Assembly (NCBI RefSeq): GCF_000177235.2
Contig: NC_014829.1
Span: 3,162,001-3,226,000 of the forward strand
Source: Evansella cellulosilytica DSM 2522
GTDB lineage: Bacteria > Bacillota > Bacilli > Bacillales > Salisediminibacteriaceae
Reading direction: 5' to 3'
Length of the DNA stretch: 64,000 bases
Numbering within the stretch: position 1 is the stretch's first letter; the number at the start of each line of letters is the position of its first letter. The notes below the pieces were generated by a model. That model was not told the DNA's origin. It ran no database searches and saw nothing but the letters and a program-made list of their open reading frames with translations. This document shows, piece after piece, positions 36,375-43,523 of this stretch. A program made the position numbers and the translations under genes.

Positions 36375-37161
36375 TCAAACAGAAGTAAGAGGCCTAACTT
36401 CATCAAAAGCAAAGACAAGAACGACGATTATATTAGTCGCTATTGTAGGGATATATATGTATACGTCTTGGGCAACGAACTCATCTATAATTGACCTTAT
36501 AAATGGTTGGGGTGGCTTTGTACGTATTGCAACTGATCTATTCCCACCAAATTTTTCTTACATTCCTCAAGTTTGGGAAAAGTTAGCTGAGACGATACAA
36601 ATGGCGATTATTGCTACTACGATGGCAGCAATAGTTAGTATACCAATATTCCTGCTATCAGCAGCAAATTTATATCCTAACGCTTGGGTACATATGCCTG
36701 TTCGTTTTGTTATGAACATTCTTCGTACAATACCTGATATTTTATTAGCTGTTATTTTCGTTGGTATTTTTGGTGTAGGTGTATTCCCAGGTATTATGGC
36801 ACTATTTATTTTCTCACTAGGGCTATTAGCAAAACTAATGTATGAAACGATTGAGTCTATAGATATGAATCCACTAGATGCCATTAGAGCATCAGGAGGG
36901 AATACAATACAAGTCATTTGGTATGCTGTATTGCCCCAAGTGTTACCGCAATTCGTTTCATTTAGTCTATACGTTTTTGAAGTAAATGTTCGTGCATCAG
37001 TAGTACTCGGTTTTGTTGGTGCAGGTGGTATCGGTCTATTACTACAACAACAAGTGAGTTTCTTTAACTATCCACGAGTAATGACAATTATTATCATTAT
37101 ATTTATCGCTGTTGTAGTCATTGATTATATTAGTAATAAGATAAGGGAGAGATTAGTCTAA
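36367..37161 (+). CDS. phnE: Phosphonate-type ABC transporter permease (first copy)
   Basis: The protein has 264 residues with about six membrane helices and the EAA-type loop IDMNPLDAIRASGGNTIQVIWYAVLPQVLPQ that contacts the ATPase. It overlaps phnC by 8 bp and abuts the second permease (stop and start share a base). The two permeases probably form a heterodimer. Confidence 0.92.
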   Translation: MSSQTEVRGLTSSKAKTRTTIILVAIVGIYMYTSWATNSSIIDLINGWGGFVRIATDLFPPNFSYIPQVWEKLAETIQMAIIATTMAAIVSIPIFLLSAANLYPNAWVHMPVRFVMNILRTIPDILLAVIFVGIFGVGVFPGIMALFIFSLGLLAKLMYETIESIDMNPLDAIRASGGNTIQVIWYAVLPQVLPQFVSFSLYVFEVNVRASVVLGFVGAGGIGLLLQQQVSFFNYPRVMTIIIIIFIAVVVIDYISNKIRERLV

Positions 37162-37961
37162 TGGAATTAACAATGCCACCAAAGAAAAAACGTTCCAAAT
37201 CTAAGGTGATTAGAAATATTCTTATTGCCATTGCACTGATCGCCCTTTACTTATGGACCTTTCTAACTATTGAAATTCGTTGGGAACGGGTATTTAGTGA
37301 AAGAACGATTGATAATTTTACTCGTGTAATACCACAGCTTTTTTCTCCTGATTGGTCTGCATTTGGAAAAGTCATGGGGCTTATGTGGGAGACACTTCAA
37401 ATGGCCTATACAGGAACATTGCTTGCCGCTATTTTAGCAATTCCATTTGGTTTCTTTGCTGCTAGTAATGTGACGAAAAGTAAAGTATTAAATACATTAT
37501 CAAAAGGGGCACTAGATGCCATTCGTGCCTTTCCAGAACTTGTACTAGCCCTCATGTTCGTTGCAGCAATTGGACCTCGCCCTTTCGCTGGGGTACTCGC
37601 TATTGCAATTGGTTCAATTGGAATGCTCGGTAAACTCTACAGTGAAGTTATCGAGTCAATCGATATGAATGTTGTAGAAGCTTTGGAAGCAAACGGAGCA
37701 AATAAAATTCAAGTATTGTACTATGGAATAATTCCACAGATCATTCCTGAATTTTTATCTTATGCAATATATCGTTTTGAAATTGACGTACGTGCTTCTA
37801 CAATACTCGGTATCATTGGTGCTGGGGGTATTGGTACGTTAGTCACAATCGCTACTCAAAACCGAAACTGGGATGAAGTAGGAATGATTCTTTTAGTTAT
37901 CATCGTGGTTGTAACTGTTATTGATTACTTAAGTGCCGCAATTAGAAAGCGAATTGTTTAA
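37161..37961 (+). CDS. phnE: Phosphonate-type ABC transporter permease (second copy)
   Basis: The protein has 266 residues and is paralogous to the preceding permease, with a Lys/Arg-rich start (PPKKKRSKSK). Its coupling loop is IDMNVVEALEANGANKIQVLYYGIIPQIIPE. It is the last gene of the operon and a strong terminator follows. No phosphonate-degrading enzyme (C-P lyase, PtxD, PhnX) is nearby, so transport of phosphate or phosphite is possible. Confidence 0.92.
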   Translation: MELTMPPKKKRSKSKVIRNILIAIALIALYLWTFLTIEIRWERVFSERTIDNFTRVIPQLFSPDWSAFGKVMGLMWETLQMAYTGTLLAAILAIPFGFFAASNVTKSKVLNTLSKGALDAIRAFPELVLALMFVAAIGPRPFAGVLAIAIGSIGMLGKLYSEVIESIDMNVVEALEANGANKIQVLYYGIIPQIIPEFLSYAIYRFEIDVRASTILGIIGAGGIGTLVTIATQNRNWDEVGMILLVIIVVVTVIDYLSAAIRKRIV

Positions 37962-37971
37962 TCATAAGAAG

Positions 37972-38014
37972 AACGTTAACAACAGCTTCAAGAAGCTGTT
38001 GTTGACGTTTTTTT
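37972..38014 (+). terminator. Terminator of the phn operon
   Basis: The inverted repeat AACGTTAACAACAGCTT/AAGCTGTTGTTGACGTT, with one bulge, is followed by seven T. Confidence 0.88.
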
Positions 38015-38023
38015 AATGAGTTG

Positions 38024-38120
38024 GAATTTCGCCGTATCTCTTTTGAGCGATGGAAAAGTATATATTGATCTTTTTCAGTGTTATTTGCTCTTCTCGCTAG
38101 TACGCACGGCGGAAAAATTC
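38024..38120. repeat. Intergenic hairpin repeat, CTCTTCTCGCTASTACGC type
   Basis: The outer arms GAATTTCGCCGT and ACGGCGGAAAAATTC enclose a copy of TTTGCTCTTCTCGCTAGTAC. The same block is in the element at 50442-50525, with one base different. A worn GATGGAAAAGT/TCTTTTTCAGTG unit lies in the middle. Confidence 0.55.
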
Positions 38121-38152
38121 AACCGCCTAGTTTTAGCCTCTCTTGCTTAAAA

Positions 38153-38183
38153 AAAGAGCGATGGGAATATACCATCGCTCTTT
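38153..38183 (-). terminator. Terminator of the last yjcZ pair
   Basis: A perfect stem AAAGAGCGATGG/CCATCGCTCTTT (38153-38164, 38172-38183) has a T run on the minus-strand side. Confidence 0.85.
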
Positions 38184-38197
38184 CTCACTTTTACTAT

Positions 38198-38395
38198 TTA
38201 CGCAGCCCAAGCTGCTCCAATAATTACTAATAGGATGAACAATACTAGGATTAACGCAAATCCTGTTGCAAATCCTCCTCCGTGAGCTGGTGCTGCTACA
38301 GGTGCTGCAGCATATGGTGCACATCCGTACGCTGCTGCTGGATCAGCATATCCAGCTGCTGGTGCTCCATAACCATATCCTTGATAGTGACTCAT
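38198..38395 (-). CDS. YjcZ family sporulation protein, long form
   Basis: The protein has 65 residues. A Gly/Tyr/Ala/Pro-rich N-terminus is followed by the hydrophobic YjcZ core GGFATGFALILVLFILLVII and the end GAAWAA. YjcZ proteins are tiny membrane-type spore proteins of unknown function. This is the last gene of three short-long pairs. AGGAGGAATTTTTC precedes the ATG. Confidence 0.85.
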   Translation of the reverse strand: MSHYQGYGYGAPAAGYADPAAAYGCAPYAAAPVAAPAHGGGFATGFALILVLFILLVIIGAAWAA

Positions 38396-38458
38396 GAAAA
38401 ATTCCTCCTCTAAATATTTTAAAATTAATCTTACCTTTACTTTTTTTATTAGTGATTA

Positions 38459-38578
38459 TTAGTAGCCGTATCCATACCCACCTGGTCTAACAACTGCTGC
38501 TCCGATAATCACTAATAAAATAAACACTACAAGAATAAACGCGAATCCGCCTGCGTATCCTCCTGTTTTATGACTCAT
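38459..38578 (-). CDS. YjcZ family sporulation protein, short form
   Basis: The protein has 39 residues: MSHKTGGYAG, the core GGFAFILVVFILLVIIGAAV and the end VRPGGYGYGY. AAGGAGTGATTATTAA precedes the ATG. A sigma-K-like promoter stands upstream at 38628. It is nearly identical to the short protein at 39025-39144. Confidence 0.85.
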   Translation of the reverse strand: MSHKTGGYAGGFAFILVVFILLVIIGAAVVRPGGYGYGY

Positions 38579-38627
38579 TTAATAATCACTCCTTCGGAAA
38601 AAGTCTGCGAAATATTCTTCGCACTAA

Positions 38628-38654
38628 TAACCTATGATGTTAAGTGTAAATTGT
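38628..38654 (-). promoter_or_regulatory. Sigma-K-like promoter of the third yjcZ pair
   Basis: On the minus strand CATAGGTTA (38628-38636) lies 16 nt after AC (38653-38654), fitting mAC-N16/17-CATAnnnTA. The same -10 nonamer and spacing occur at 39659. Confidence 0.65.
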
Positions 38655-38770
38655 ATAGACGATAAACCATCTATTCTAAATTTAGGCGCTTTCTAATACT
38701 TAAAATCATTTACATGAAAGAATAAGGGCCACAAAGGGAGAGATTCACTTTGTGCACCCTATTTTCTACT

Positions 38771-38968
38771 TTAGTAAGCCCAAGCTGCTCCAATGATAAC
38801 TAATAGGATGAATAGTACTAGCACTAACGCAAATCCTGTTGCAAACCCGCCTGTTGCTGGTGCTGCTGTTGTGACAGGTGCTACTGGTGCATATCCACAA
38901 CCTACTGGTGCTCCGTATCCATAACCATAACCTGCTACTGCTGGATCATATCCGTGATAGTGACTCAT
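38771..38968 (-). CDS. YjcZ family sporulation protein, long form
   Basis: The protein has 65 residues. The N-terminus is MSHYHGYDPAVAGYGYGYG and the core TGGFATGFALVLVLFILLVI with the end GAAWAY. It differs from the long protein at 38198-38395 mainly in the Gly/Tyr/Ala spacer. AAGGAGGAATTTAC precedes the ATG. Confidence 0.85.
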   Translation of the reverse strand: MSHYHGYDPAVAGYGYGYGAPVGCGYAPVAPVTTAAPATGGFATGFALVLVLFILLVIIGAAWAY

Positions 38969-39024
38969 GAGTAAATTCCTCCTTCTAATACTTTTGTTTT
39001 ATATCGAAAGGGTTTTCTTGGATA

Positions 39025-39144
39025 TTAATAATATCCATAACCACCCGGTCTAACAATTGCTGCTCCAATGATAACTAGTAAAATAAACACTACAAGAATG
39101 AACGCAAATCCACCTGCGTATCCTCCTGCTGTTGTATGACTCAT
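39025..39144 (-). CDS. YjcZ family sporulation protein, short form
   Basis: The protein has 39 residues: MSHTTAGGYA, the core GGFAFILVVFILLVIIGAAI and the end VRPGGYGYY. TAAAGGAGTGATTG precedes the ATG. It is the first gene of the middle short-long pair. I do not see a sigma-K promoter directly ahead of it. Confidence 0.85.
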   Translation of the reverse strand: MSHTTAGGYAGGFAFILVVFILLVIIGAAIVRPGGYGYY

Positions 39145-39244
39145 TAACAATCACTCCTTTAAGGAATAATTAGAGAAGATATACATTGGATTTAAAAAGG
39201 CTGCAAGGGAAGTTAATCCCAAACAACCTTTTTTATTGACTAGC

Positions 39245-39385
39245 TTAGTAAGCCCAAGCTGCACCGATAATAACTAGCAGGATAAATAATACTAAGATTA
39301 ACGCAAATCCTGCTGCAAATCCTCCACCAGTTGCTGGTGCTGCTGGTGCACATCCATAATATCCTGGTTCTACTCCATAATGCAT
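39245..39385 (-). CDS. YjcZ family sporulation protein, long form (shortened spacer)
   Basis: The start is ATG 39385 (MHYGVEPGYYGCAPAAP) behind AAGGAGGAATTTCCC, giving 46 residues. It has the same core FALILVLFILLVIIGAAWAY as the other long forms but a much shorter N-terminal spacer. An imperfect terminator-like hairpin lies just downstream at about 39200-39236. Confidence 0.83.
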   Translation of the reverse strand: MHYGVEPGYYGCAPAAPATGGGFAAGFALILVLFILLVIIGAAWAY

Positions 39386-39477
39386 GGGAAATTCCTCCTT
39401 AATCAATTGTAATACCCATTTGTAGTTCAATCATAATTTTCATGGTACTTTATTATTAGCTATATAATGAGAGGATT

Positions 39478-39600
39478 TTAGTAGTAACCATATCCTCCTG
39501 GTCTAACAACCGCAGCGCCAATAATAACAAGTAAGATGAACACTACGATAATAAACGCGAAAGCTCTGCCGTAGCCGTGACCTGCTGCTGGTGCACTCAT
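39478..39600 (-). CDS. YjcZ family sporulation protein, short form
   Basis: The protein has 40 residues: MSAPAAGHGYGRAF, the core AFIIVVFILLVIIGAAVV and the end RPGGYGYY. Its first residues are more diverged than in the other two short forms. GAGGAGGGAAGTTCATA precedes the ATG, and a sigma-K-like promoter lies at 39659. It is the first gene of the six-gene array in transcription order. Confidence 0.83.
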   Translation of the reverse strand: MSAPAAGHGYGRAFAFIIVVFILLVIIGAAVVRPGGYGYY

Positions 39601-39658
39601 TATGAACTTCCCTCCTCTTGAGAAATATCCTTGCGAATTTCTCTTCGCTTTACAATAC

Positions 39659-39685
39659 TAACCTATGTTGAACTTGAAACTTTGT
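39659..39685 (-). promoter_or_regulatory. Sigma-K-like promoter of the first yjcZ pair
   Basis: CATAGGTTA (39659-39667, minus strand) with AC 16 nt upstream (39684-39685). Identical -10 and spacing to the site at 38628. Confidence 0.65.
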
Positions 39686-39825
39686 ATAGACACCTGCTGA
39701 GTTCTTAAAAAAAAATTTGTTTTTTATGAAACGGATAAATATTTTAAAAGCTAAGCACCTGTACAATCAATTTCAATTTTTCTTAATACAATGTTAAAAG
39801 ATTCCCATGAAGGGAGGGGAAATAT

Positions 39826-40161
39826 ATGAGTTACTATGACCTTTGCTGTCAACATCGAGGTCAAGTCGTTCAAATTAAAGAAAAAAGTGGTAATGTTCAT
39901 GTTGGAAAAATAGTCGATGTAGACCAACAATATGTATGGATGGAAAGAATGAATCGTCATCAAGGTTTTGGCTATGGTTATTATGGCCATGGTCCACAAG
40001 GACAATATGGTCCTTATAGTTATGCTACTGGTCCTAGTCAATATGGAGCACCAGGTCCTGGTCAAGGCTACGGTGGTGGATTCGGCAGAAATCCTTATTT
40101 TTTCCCAGTAGCACTTGCTGGAATAGGAGGCTTTGCACTAGGCACAGCTTTCTTCTGGTAA
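39826..40161 (+). CDS. Gly/Tyr/Gln-rich small protein with DLCCxHRG motif (paralogue of 22910-23170)
   Basis: The protein has 111 residues. MSYYDLCCQHRGQVVQI and VGKIVDVDQQYVWMER form the same N-terminal module as in the protein at 22910-23170. A long Gly/Tyr/Gln/Pro spacer follows, then LAGIGGFALGTAFFW, identical over most residues to the other C-terminus. GGGAGGGGAAATAT precedes the ATG. It lies beside the yjcZ array, which suggests a spore-coat or spore-membrane role (inference). Confidence 0.75.
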   Translation: MSYYDLCCQHRGQVVQIKEKSGNVHVGKIVDVDQQYVWMERMNRHQGFGYGYYGHGPQGQYGPYSYATGPSQYGAPGPGQGYGGGFGRNPYFFPVALAGIGGFALGTAFFW

Positions 40162-40179
40162 AATCTTAATATATAAAGT

Positions 40180-40227
40180 AAATCGTTCTATAGGAAGAGG
40201 GGGACCCTCTCCTTAGAACGATTTTTA
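40180..40227 (+). terminator. Terminator of the Gly-rich small protein gene
   Basis: The stem AAATCGTTCTA/TAGAACGATTT (40180-40190, 40214-40224) has an inner GGGG/CCCC extension and trailing T. The next 280 bp (to about 40504) show nothing I can name. Confidence 0.8.
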
Positions 40228-40510
40228 TATTGAAAAGTATTTCTTGCCGAAACAAATTGATTAAACTTCTGCATGTTGTTTATGCTCAACAGACAATGGT
40301 AGCGAATCCTTTCTAAGTATACGTTAAATGTTGCTTATTCTCCGTTTAGACATGGTTCCTTTTGATGAACGGCTTTTATTCTTTGGTTCTTCTCCCTTCA
40401 CACAAGTAGACACACTCTCAATGGACTTTAAACACTAATTTTCATACGAGCTTTCTATTTCTCGCAGGATTTTACTTTGCTTCTTCTACGCTCCTTTTCC
40501 AAACAAAAAA

Positions 40511-40547
40511 TGGGATTCCGTTTACCTTGTAAACAGAATCCCATCAT
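40511..40547. terminator. Terminator of the YppG-like gene
   Basis: TGGGATTCCGTTTA pairs with TAAACAGAATCCCA (one mismatch), with A and T runs on both sides. Confidence 0.8.
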
Positions 40548-40554
40548 TTTTATT

Positions 40555-40986
40555 TTATTTTGCTATAAATTTCGTAATAAATGGTGTTATTTTTTTTATC
40601 ATTGGTGTAACTTGCCCAGCTATTCCATATACTTGTTGAAATCCATTTCCTATCTTCGCATAATCTAACGTTCCATCCTCTTTAGTAATGTAGGACATCA
40701 TTTTCTTTGAATTTATCTTCTTACCAGCTCCTTGATGCCCCATTGGTGTTCCCATATGTTGAGGGAATTGAGGTTGGTTTTGGAATGGCTGTTGTTGAGG
40801 ATGAGGATACTGAGTGTGTTGTGTTTGCTGTTGTGGTTGCTGAATATGTTGGACCTGCTGTTGCTGTGGATGATACTGCTGTTGATATTGTTGCGCTTGC
40901 TGCATCGGTGGTCTTGGTGGTCCAAACATCATTTGTGAAAATGGGTCTCGATGTCTTGTATGGCTCTCTTGTCTCCCTTGGTGCAT
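40555..40986 (-). CDS. YppG-like spore coat protein
   Basis: The protein has 143 residues. DPFSQMMFGPPRPPMQQ near the start and a Gln/Pro/His-rich middle precede a conserved C-terminal part (KINSKKMMSYITKEDGTLDYAKIGNGFQQVYGIAGQVTPMIKKI). This matches the YppG family, which is associated with the spore coat in Bacillus. AAAGGGGGGAAACAC precedes the ATG. A weak CATAAAGTA sigma-K -10 match lies about 45 bp upstream, but the spacing to AC is short. Confidence 0.75.
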   Translation of the reverse strand: MHQGRQESHTRHRDPFSQMMFGPPRPPMQQAQQYQQQYHPQQQQVQHIQQPQQQTQHTQYPHPQQQPFQNQPQFPQHMGTPMGHQGAGKKINSKKMMSYITKEDGTLDYAKIGNGFQQVYGIAGQVTPMIKKITPFITKFIAK

Positions 40987-41198
40987 GTGTTTCCCCCCTT
41001 TTTAATCACATCATAGTGTATTTACTATTACTTTATGTAATAAATCATGAAGTGGAAGGGCAACTGCAATAAAAAATGATCACTGTATAAAAATAATACG
41101 ATACTTATTTTTTTCGGTCAAAAAATCGTCACTGTCTTTTTCACGTTAGTGAGAGTTATATTACAATCGTTGAAAGTATTTCAGCTCACACATATCTT

Positions 41199-41252
41199 AA
41201 GAAAAACTAAAACCGAGCCTGGTGAAGACGGTTTTAGTTTTAGTTTTTCTTT
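41199..41252. repeat. Intergenic hairpin, AAAACCGAGCCTGGTGAAG type
   Basis: AAGAAAAACTAAAACCGAG faces a copy of its complement ending TTTAGTTTTTCTT. Related to units at 21810, 25548 and 50391. It may act as a bidirectional terminator. Confidence 0.6.
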
Positions 41253-41258
41253 AAAAAA

Positions 41259-41290
41259 AGTGTCCTATGGAATTTTTCCAATAGAACACT
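41259..41290 (-). terminator. Terminator of the Hsp20-like gene
   Basis: AGTGTCCTATGGAA pairs with TTCCAATAGAACACT (one bulge), and a T run follows on the minus strand. Confidence 0.8.
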
Positions 41291-41321
41291 CCCTTGACCC
41301 CTTTCAAAAGCAATATGTTTA

Positions 41322-41762
41322 TTAGTCGATTGTAATAAACTTTCTATTTGCATCATTTTTCGCAATGACGATTTTAAGAACATTTTCATCACTAAATACT
41401 GCTGTTACATCTTCTTCTGTAAAAGGAAAATAAACAGGGACAAATTGTTCAGCTCTTTGTCGTACTAATGTAGTATCTTCTGTAGTGCTCTCAGTTGTAG
41501 CAGCTTCATCTTCATTTTCTGTTTCCTGGTCTGTAACTGTTTGTTCAGTTACAGGTTGCTGTGCTGAAACGAGAACACCATTCCTAACAAGTTCCAACTG
41601 TACATTTTCTTTATTAAAGCCTTCTAAAGTTCCTTGAATAATGAGTTCCTTAGGTGTATCTTGAACGTGAAGATTTAGATTAAACTGTTGACGCTGAGGT
41701 GCATCAAAAAACGGAAAGTTGAATAAGTTTCCAAACGGTTGGTTTGTTGGTCTGTTTACCAT
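41322..41762 (-). CDS. Hsp20/alpha-crystallin-like protein with acidic insertion
   Basis: The protein has 146 residues. The N-terminus resembles spore CotP/Hsp20 proteins (NRPTNQPFGNLFNFPFFD). An alpha-crystallin-type beta sandwich is visible (NLNLHVQDTPKELIIQGTLEGFNKENVQLEL ... FPFTEEDVTAVFSDENVLKIVIAK). Between strands there is an unusual ~35-residue Glu/Thr-rich acidic insertion. The protein is shorter than classical small heat-shock proteins and lacks the I-x-I tail. Chaperone or coat function is uncertain. Confidence 0.72.
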   Translation of the reverse strand: MVNRPTNQPFGNLFNFPFFDAPQRQQFNLNLHVQDTPKELIIQGTLEGFNKENVQLELVRNGVLVSAQQPVTEQTVTDQETENEDEAATTESTTEDTTLVRQRAEQFVPVYFPFTEEDVTAVFSDENVLKIVIAKNDANRKFITID

Positions 41763-42036
41763 TATAACTCTCTCCTTACTTTTTAAGAATATGAATATAG
41801 GTTTTCATCACGTTTGACATAAACATCTTATGTGAGGAGGAGTCATTTTGTTTAGACGTTCGTTTAGTTTTTGGGTATTTTCTTATATGAATATTAAAAA
41901 TAAAAACAAGAAGGCTGCCATAAATCCCATAGCAGCCTTGTTTGTTTATATTTTTCGTATTAATTTACATATGTTGTTACTCATTTTATTACATTAATAT
42001 TAATTTTTATCTTTTCCCTTTCTTTTTAGTAGGTAG
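41763..42036. other. Gene-poor stretch with one hairpin
   Basis: This stretch holds a GGCTGC/GCAGCC hairpin with T runs on both strands (about 41911-41939), likely the terminator of the micropeptide unit that follows on the minus strand. A TTG-started frame behind GAGGAGGAG (41848) runs straight through this hairpin and is not called. Confidence 0.4.
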
Positions 42037-42096
42037 CTAAACAAAACCTTTCCCTTCTGGCAATCGAACTAAGTGAAAAATTGGAATGATAATCAT
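42037..42096 (-). CDS. Micropeptide, 19 residues
   Basis: MIIIPIFHLVRLPEGKGFV follows AAAAGGAGGAGATTAAT, an excellent ribosome binding site at good spacing. It lies directly downstream of the YrzI-type gene on the same strand. The hydrophobic start resembles that of YrzI proteins, so it may be a shortened relative. Evidence is the ribosome binding site and context only. Confidence 0.45.
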   Translation of the reverse strand: MIIIPIFHLVRLPEGKGFV

Positions 42097-42129
42097 ATTA
42101 ATCTCCTCCTTTTAGTTTTTATTTCTACC

Positions 42130-42279
42130 TTACATCATTCGACCAACACTCATATGCTGCGCGCGCTTGTGCATTATTTCCTTTTCTAATTGATTTTGTA
42201 ATTGCACACTTTTAATTTCATCTGCAGTATACTTCCGCTTTGAAATTGTTACAGTTAAGAAAAATAAATGAAACATCAT
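42130..42279 (-). CDS. YrzI family small protein
   Basis: The protein has 49 residues: MMFHLFFLTVTISKRKYTADE, then a Lys/Glu/Gln-rich helix ending HMSVGRMM. The FFLTVTI-x-KRK start is that of the YrzI family of small Bacillus proteins of unknown function. CTAAAGGAGGTGATAAG precedes the ATG. It is part of a run of very short genes on the minus strand, 34 bp before the 19-residue micropeptide. Confidence 0.75.
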   Translation of the reverse strand: MMFHLFFLTVTISKRKYTADEIKSVQLQNQLEKEIMHKRAQHMSVGRMM

Positions 42280-42313
42280 ATCTTATCACCTCCTTTAGTT
42301 AAGAACATAAAAA

Positions 42314-42339
42314 AACACAGGTCATGTTAGACCTGTGTT
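42314..42339 (-). terminator. Terminator-like hairpin upstream of the YrzI gene
   Basis: A perfect 10-bp stem AACACAGGTC/GACCTGTGTT is followed on the minus strand by TTTTTTA. It separates the micropeptide at 42438 from the YrzI gene. Confidence 0.75.
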
Positions 42340-42379
42340 ATCGATAGGCATACGGATCCCTACTGAATAAAGACACAAA

Positions 42380-42412
42380 AAAGCACAGGTCATCATCTCT
42401 AACCTGCACAGT
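42380..42412 (-). terminator. Second hairpin of the same type
   Basis: GTGCAGGT and ACCTGTGC pair (two G-T pairs) and a T run follows on the minus strand. The CACAGGTCAT sequence is shared with the hairpin at 42314, so the two look duplicated. Confidence 0.6.
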
Positions 42413-42437
42413 AATATCGTTATAATAAAGTAGAAAA

Positions 42438-42509
42438 CTAATTCAACTGAATACTGGAGGCTAGATTATTATTTAGTTGCTTTGTAGTTACAAAATATAC
42501 GTTAATCAT
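42438..42509 (-). CDS. Micropeptide, 23 residues
   Basis: MINVYFVTTKQLNNNLASSI plus LN follows AAAGGAGGCAGCAAAAC. It starts with the same M-hydrophobic-F-x-T-T pattern as the YrzI protein (MFHLFFLTVT). A terminator-like hairpin lies 26 bp after the stop. Coding nature is supported only by the strong ribosome binding site and the context. Confidence 0.45.
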   Translation of the reverse strand: MINVYFVTTKQLNNNLASSIQLN

Positions 42510-42659
42510 GTTTTGCTGCCTCCTTTACCATTATTTTGATTTCTTACAACCATATTTTACCTCTAGTTGAATAGGAAGTAAAGAACTTTTTTAAAAGAAA
42601 TGGATGACAATACTCGTCGAGGACAGATAGGATAAAACAAATCTATTCTCAATTTTTTC

Positions 42660-42780
42660 TTCCAACTTTACGAGAAGTCTTCGCGCACACTTAAAAGCCC
42701 GCTATAAGTGAGTTTCTTATAGCGGGCACACGACGAGTGTAGCCATTGCTAGGACTTTATATAGCTTATGGCACACCCTC
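42660..42780. repeat. Intergenic hairpin element
   Basis: AAGCCCGCTATAAG and CTTATAGCGGGC form a hairpin (about 42691-42727). It is followed by GAGTGTAGCCATTGCTAGG, which resembles the GTAGCCGTTGC tail near 24168. Probably a further member of the dispersed repeats. Confidence 0.5.
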
Positions 42781-42783
42781 TTA

Positions 42784-43146
42784 TTATCCTGTTACAACAT
42801 AACCAAAATACAATACTAAAACAAAAGCTACAATAAACTGAATCCAAAAGATTGCTTTACCTTTGCCAGATAAACTCCCTTTTGCCATTCTATTGCTAAT
42901 GAATTCCATCACGAATATTAACCAAATAGCCAATAAACCTTTTACTACTGCTGACCAGTAGAAACCATTTAAGACAATTAGCCAAATTCCAGTAACTAGT
43001 AGTAGTACATACATTAAACGTAAAACCATTTGAAGTATTTTACTTGCTTTTGCCTTACCATTGTTTATAAAAATCACTGTTAAAAAGAAAACAACGATCC
43101 CAACAAACCAAAATAAGGCATGTGAGTGTAATATATAAGCGCCCAA
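42784..43146 (-). CDS. yisL: YisL family (DUF1516) membrane protein
   Basis: The protein has 120 residues with four membrane helices. The pattern HSHALFWFVGIVVFFLTV ... KASKILQMVLRLMYVLLLVTGIWL ... KGLLAIWLIFVMEFI matches YisL proteins of Bacillus in length and layout. Function unknown. AAAGGAGGAGACATTTT precedes the start. Confidence 0.85.
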   Translation of the reverse strand: MGAYILHSHALFWFVGIVVFFLTVIFINNGKAKASKILQMVLRLMYVLLLVTGIWLIVLNGFYWSAVVKGLLAIWLIFVMEFISNRMAKGSLSGKGKAIFWIQFIVAFVLVLYFGYVVTG

Positions 43147-43523
43147 AAATGTCTCCTCCTTTATGTATCGTCCTGTTATACATTTGCTGTTGACTTATAA
43201 TTTCAAAAGTAGACCAAATGTATTGCATCAGAGCGGCATATCATAACCATCGCACCTTCCACAAAAAACATCATCATTGGCAGTTAAATCAACACTAGCG
43301 TTTAACAAAACATATATCTTCACTTGTCCTTATTATACTAGATTTTAATTTCAAACGTAACTAAGACGTATTGATGCTATCCCTTCCTCTATATTGGCCA
43401 TAAAGAGAGGTAATTCATACCACTTTTATATGCACGTTAACATAGTTTCACATTTTTTAATGATTCTCGGATTCTGTAAGAAACACCTTATTAACAGCAT
43501 CAATATATAAAAGTCACAAGGTT
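43147..43523. other. Gene-free stretch between yisL and the regulator gene
   Basis: About 380 bp with no ORF of note. A hairpin CACAAGG/CCTTGTG near 43516-43536 overlaps the end of the regulator gene and probably terminates the pst-phoU-regulator transcript. The rest should hold the yisL promoter. Confidence 0.4.

Noticed and set aside
39751-40065. 104-residue minus-strand frame over the Gly-rich gene
   Set aside because: It is an antisense shadow of the strongly supported small-protein gene at 39826-40161.
41848-41997. TTG-started frame behind GAGGAGGAG with a hydrophobic end
   Set aside because: The frame runs through a GGCTGC/GCAGCC terminator hairpin and has no recognisable family; the ribosome-binding-like sequence alone is not enough.
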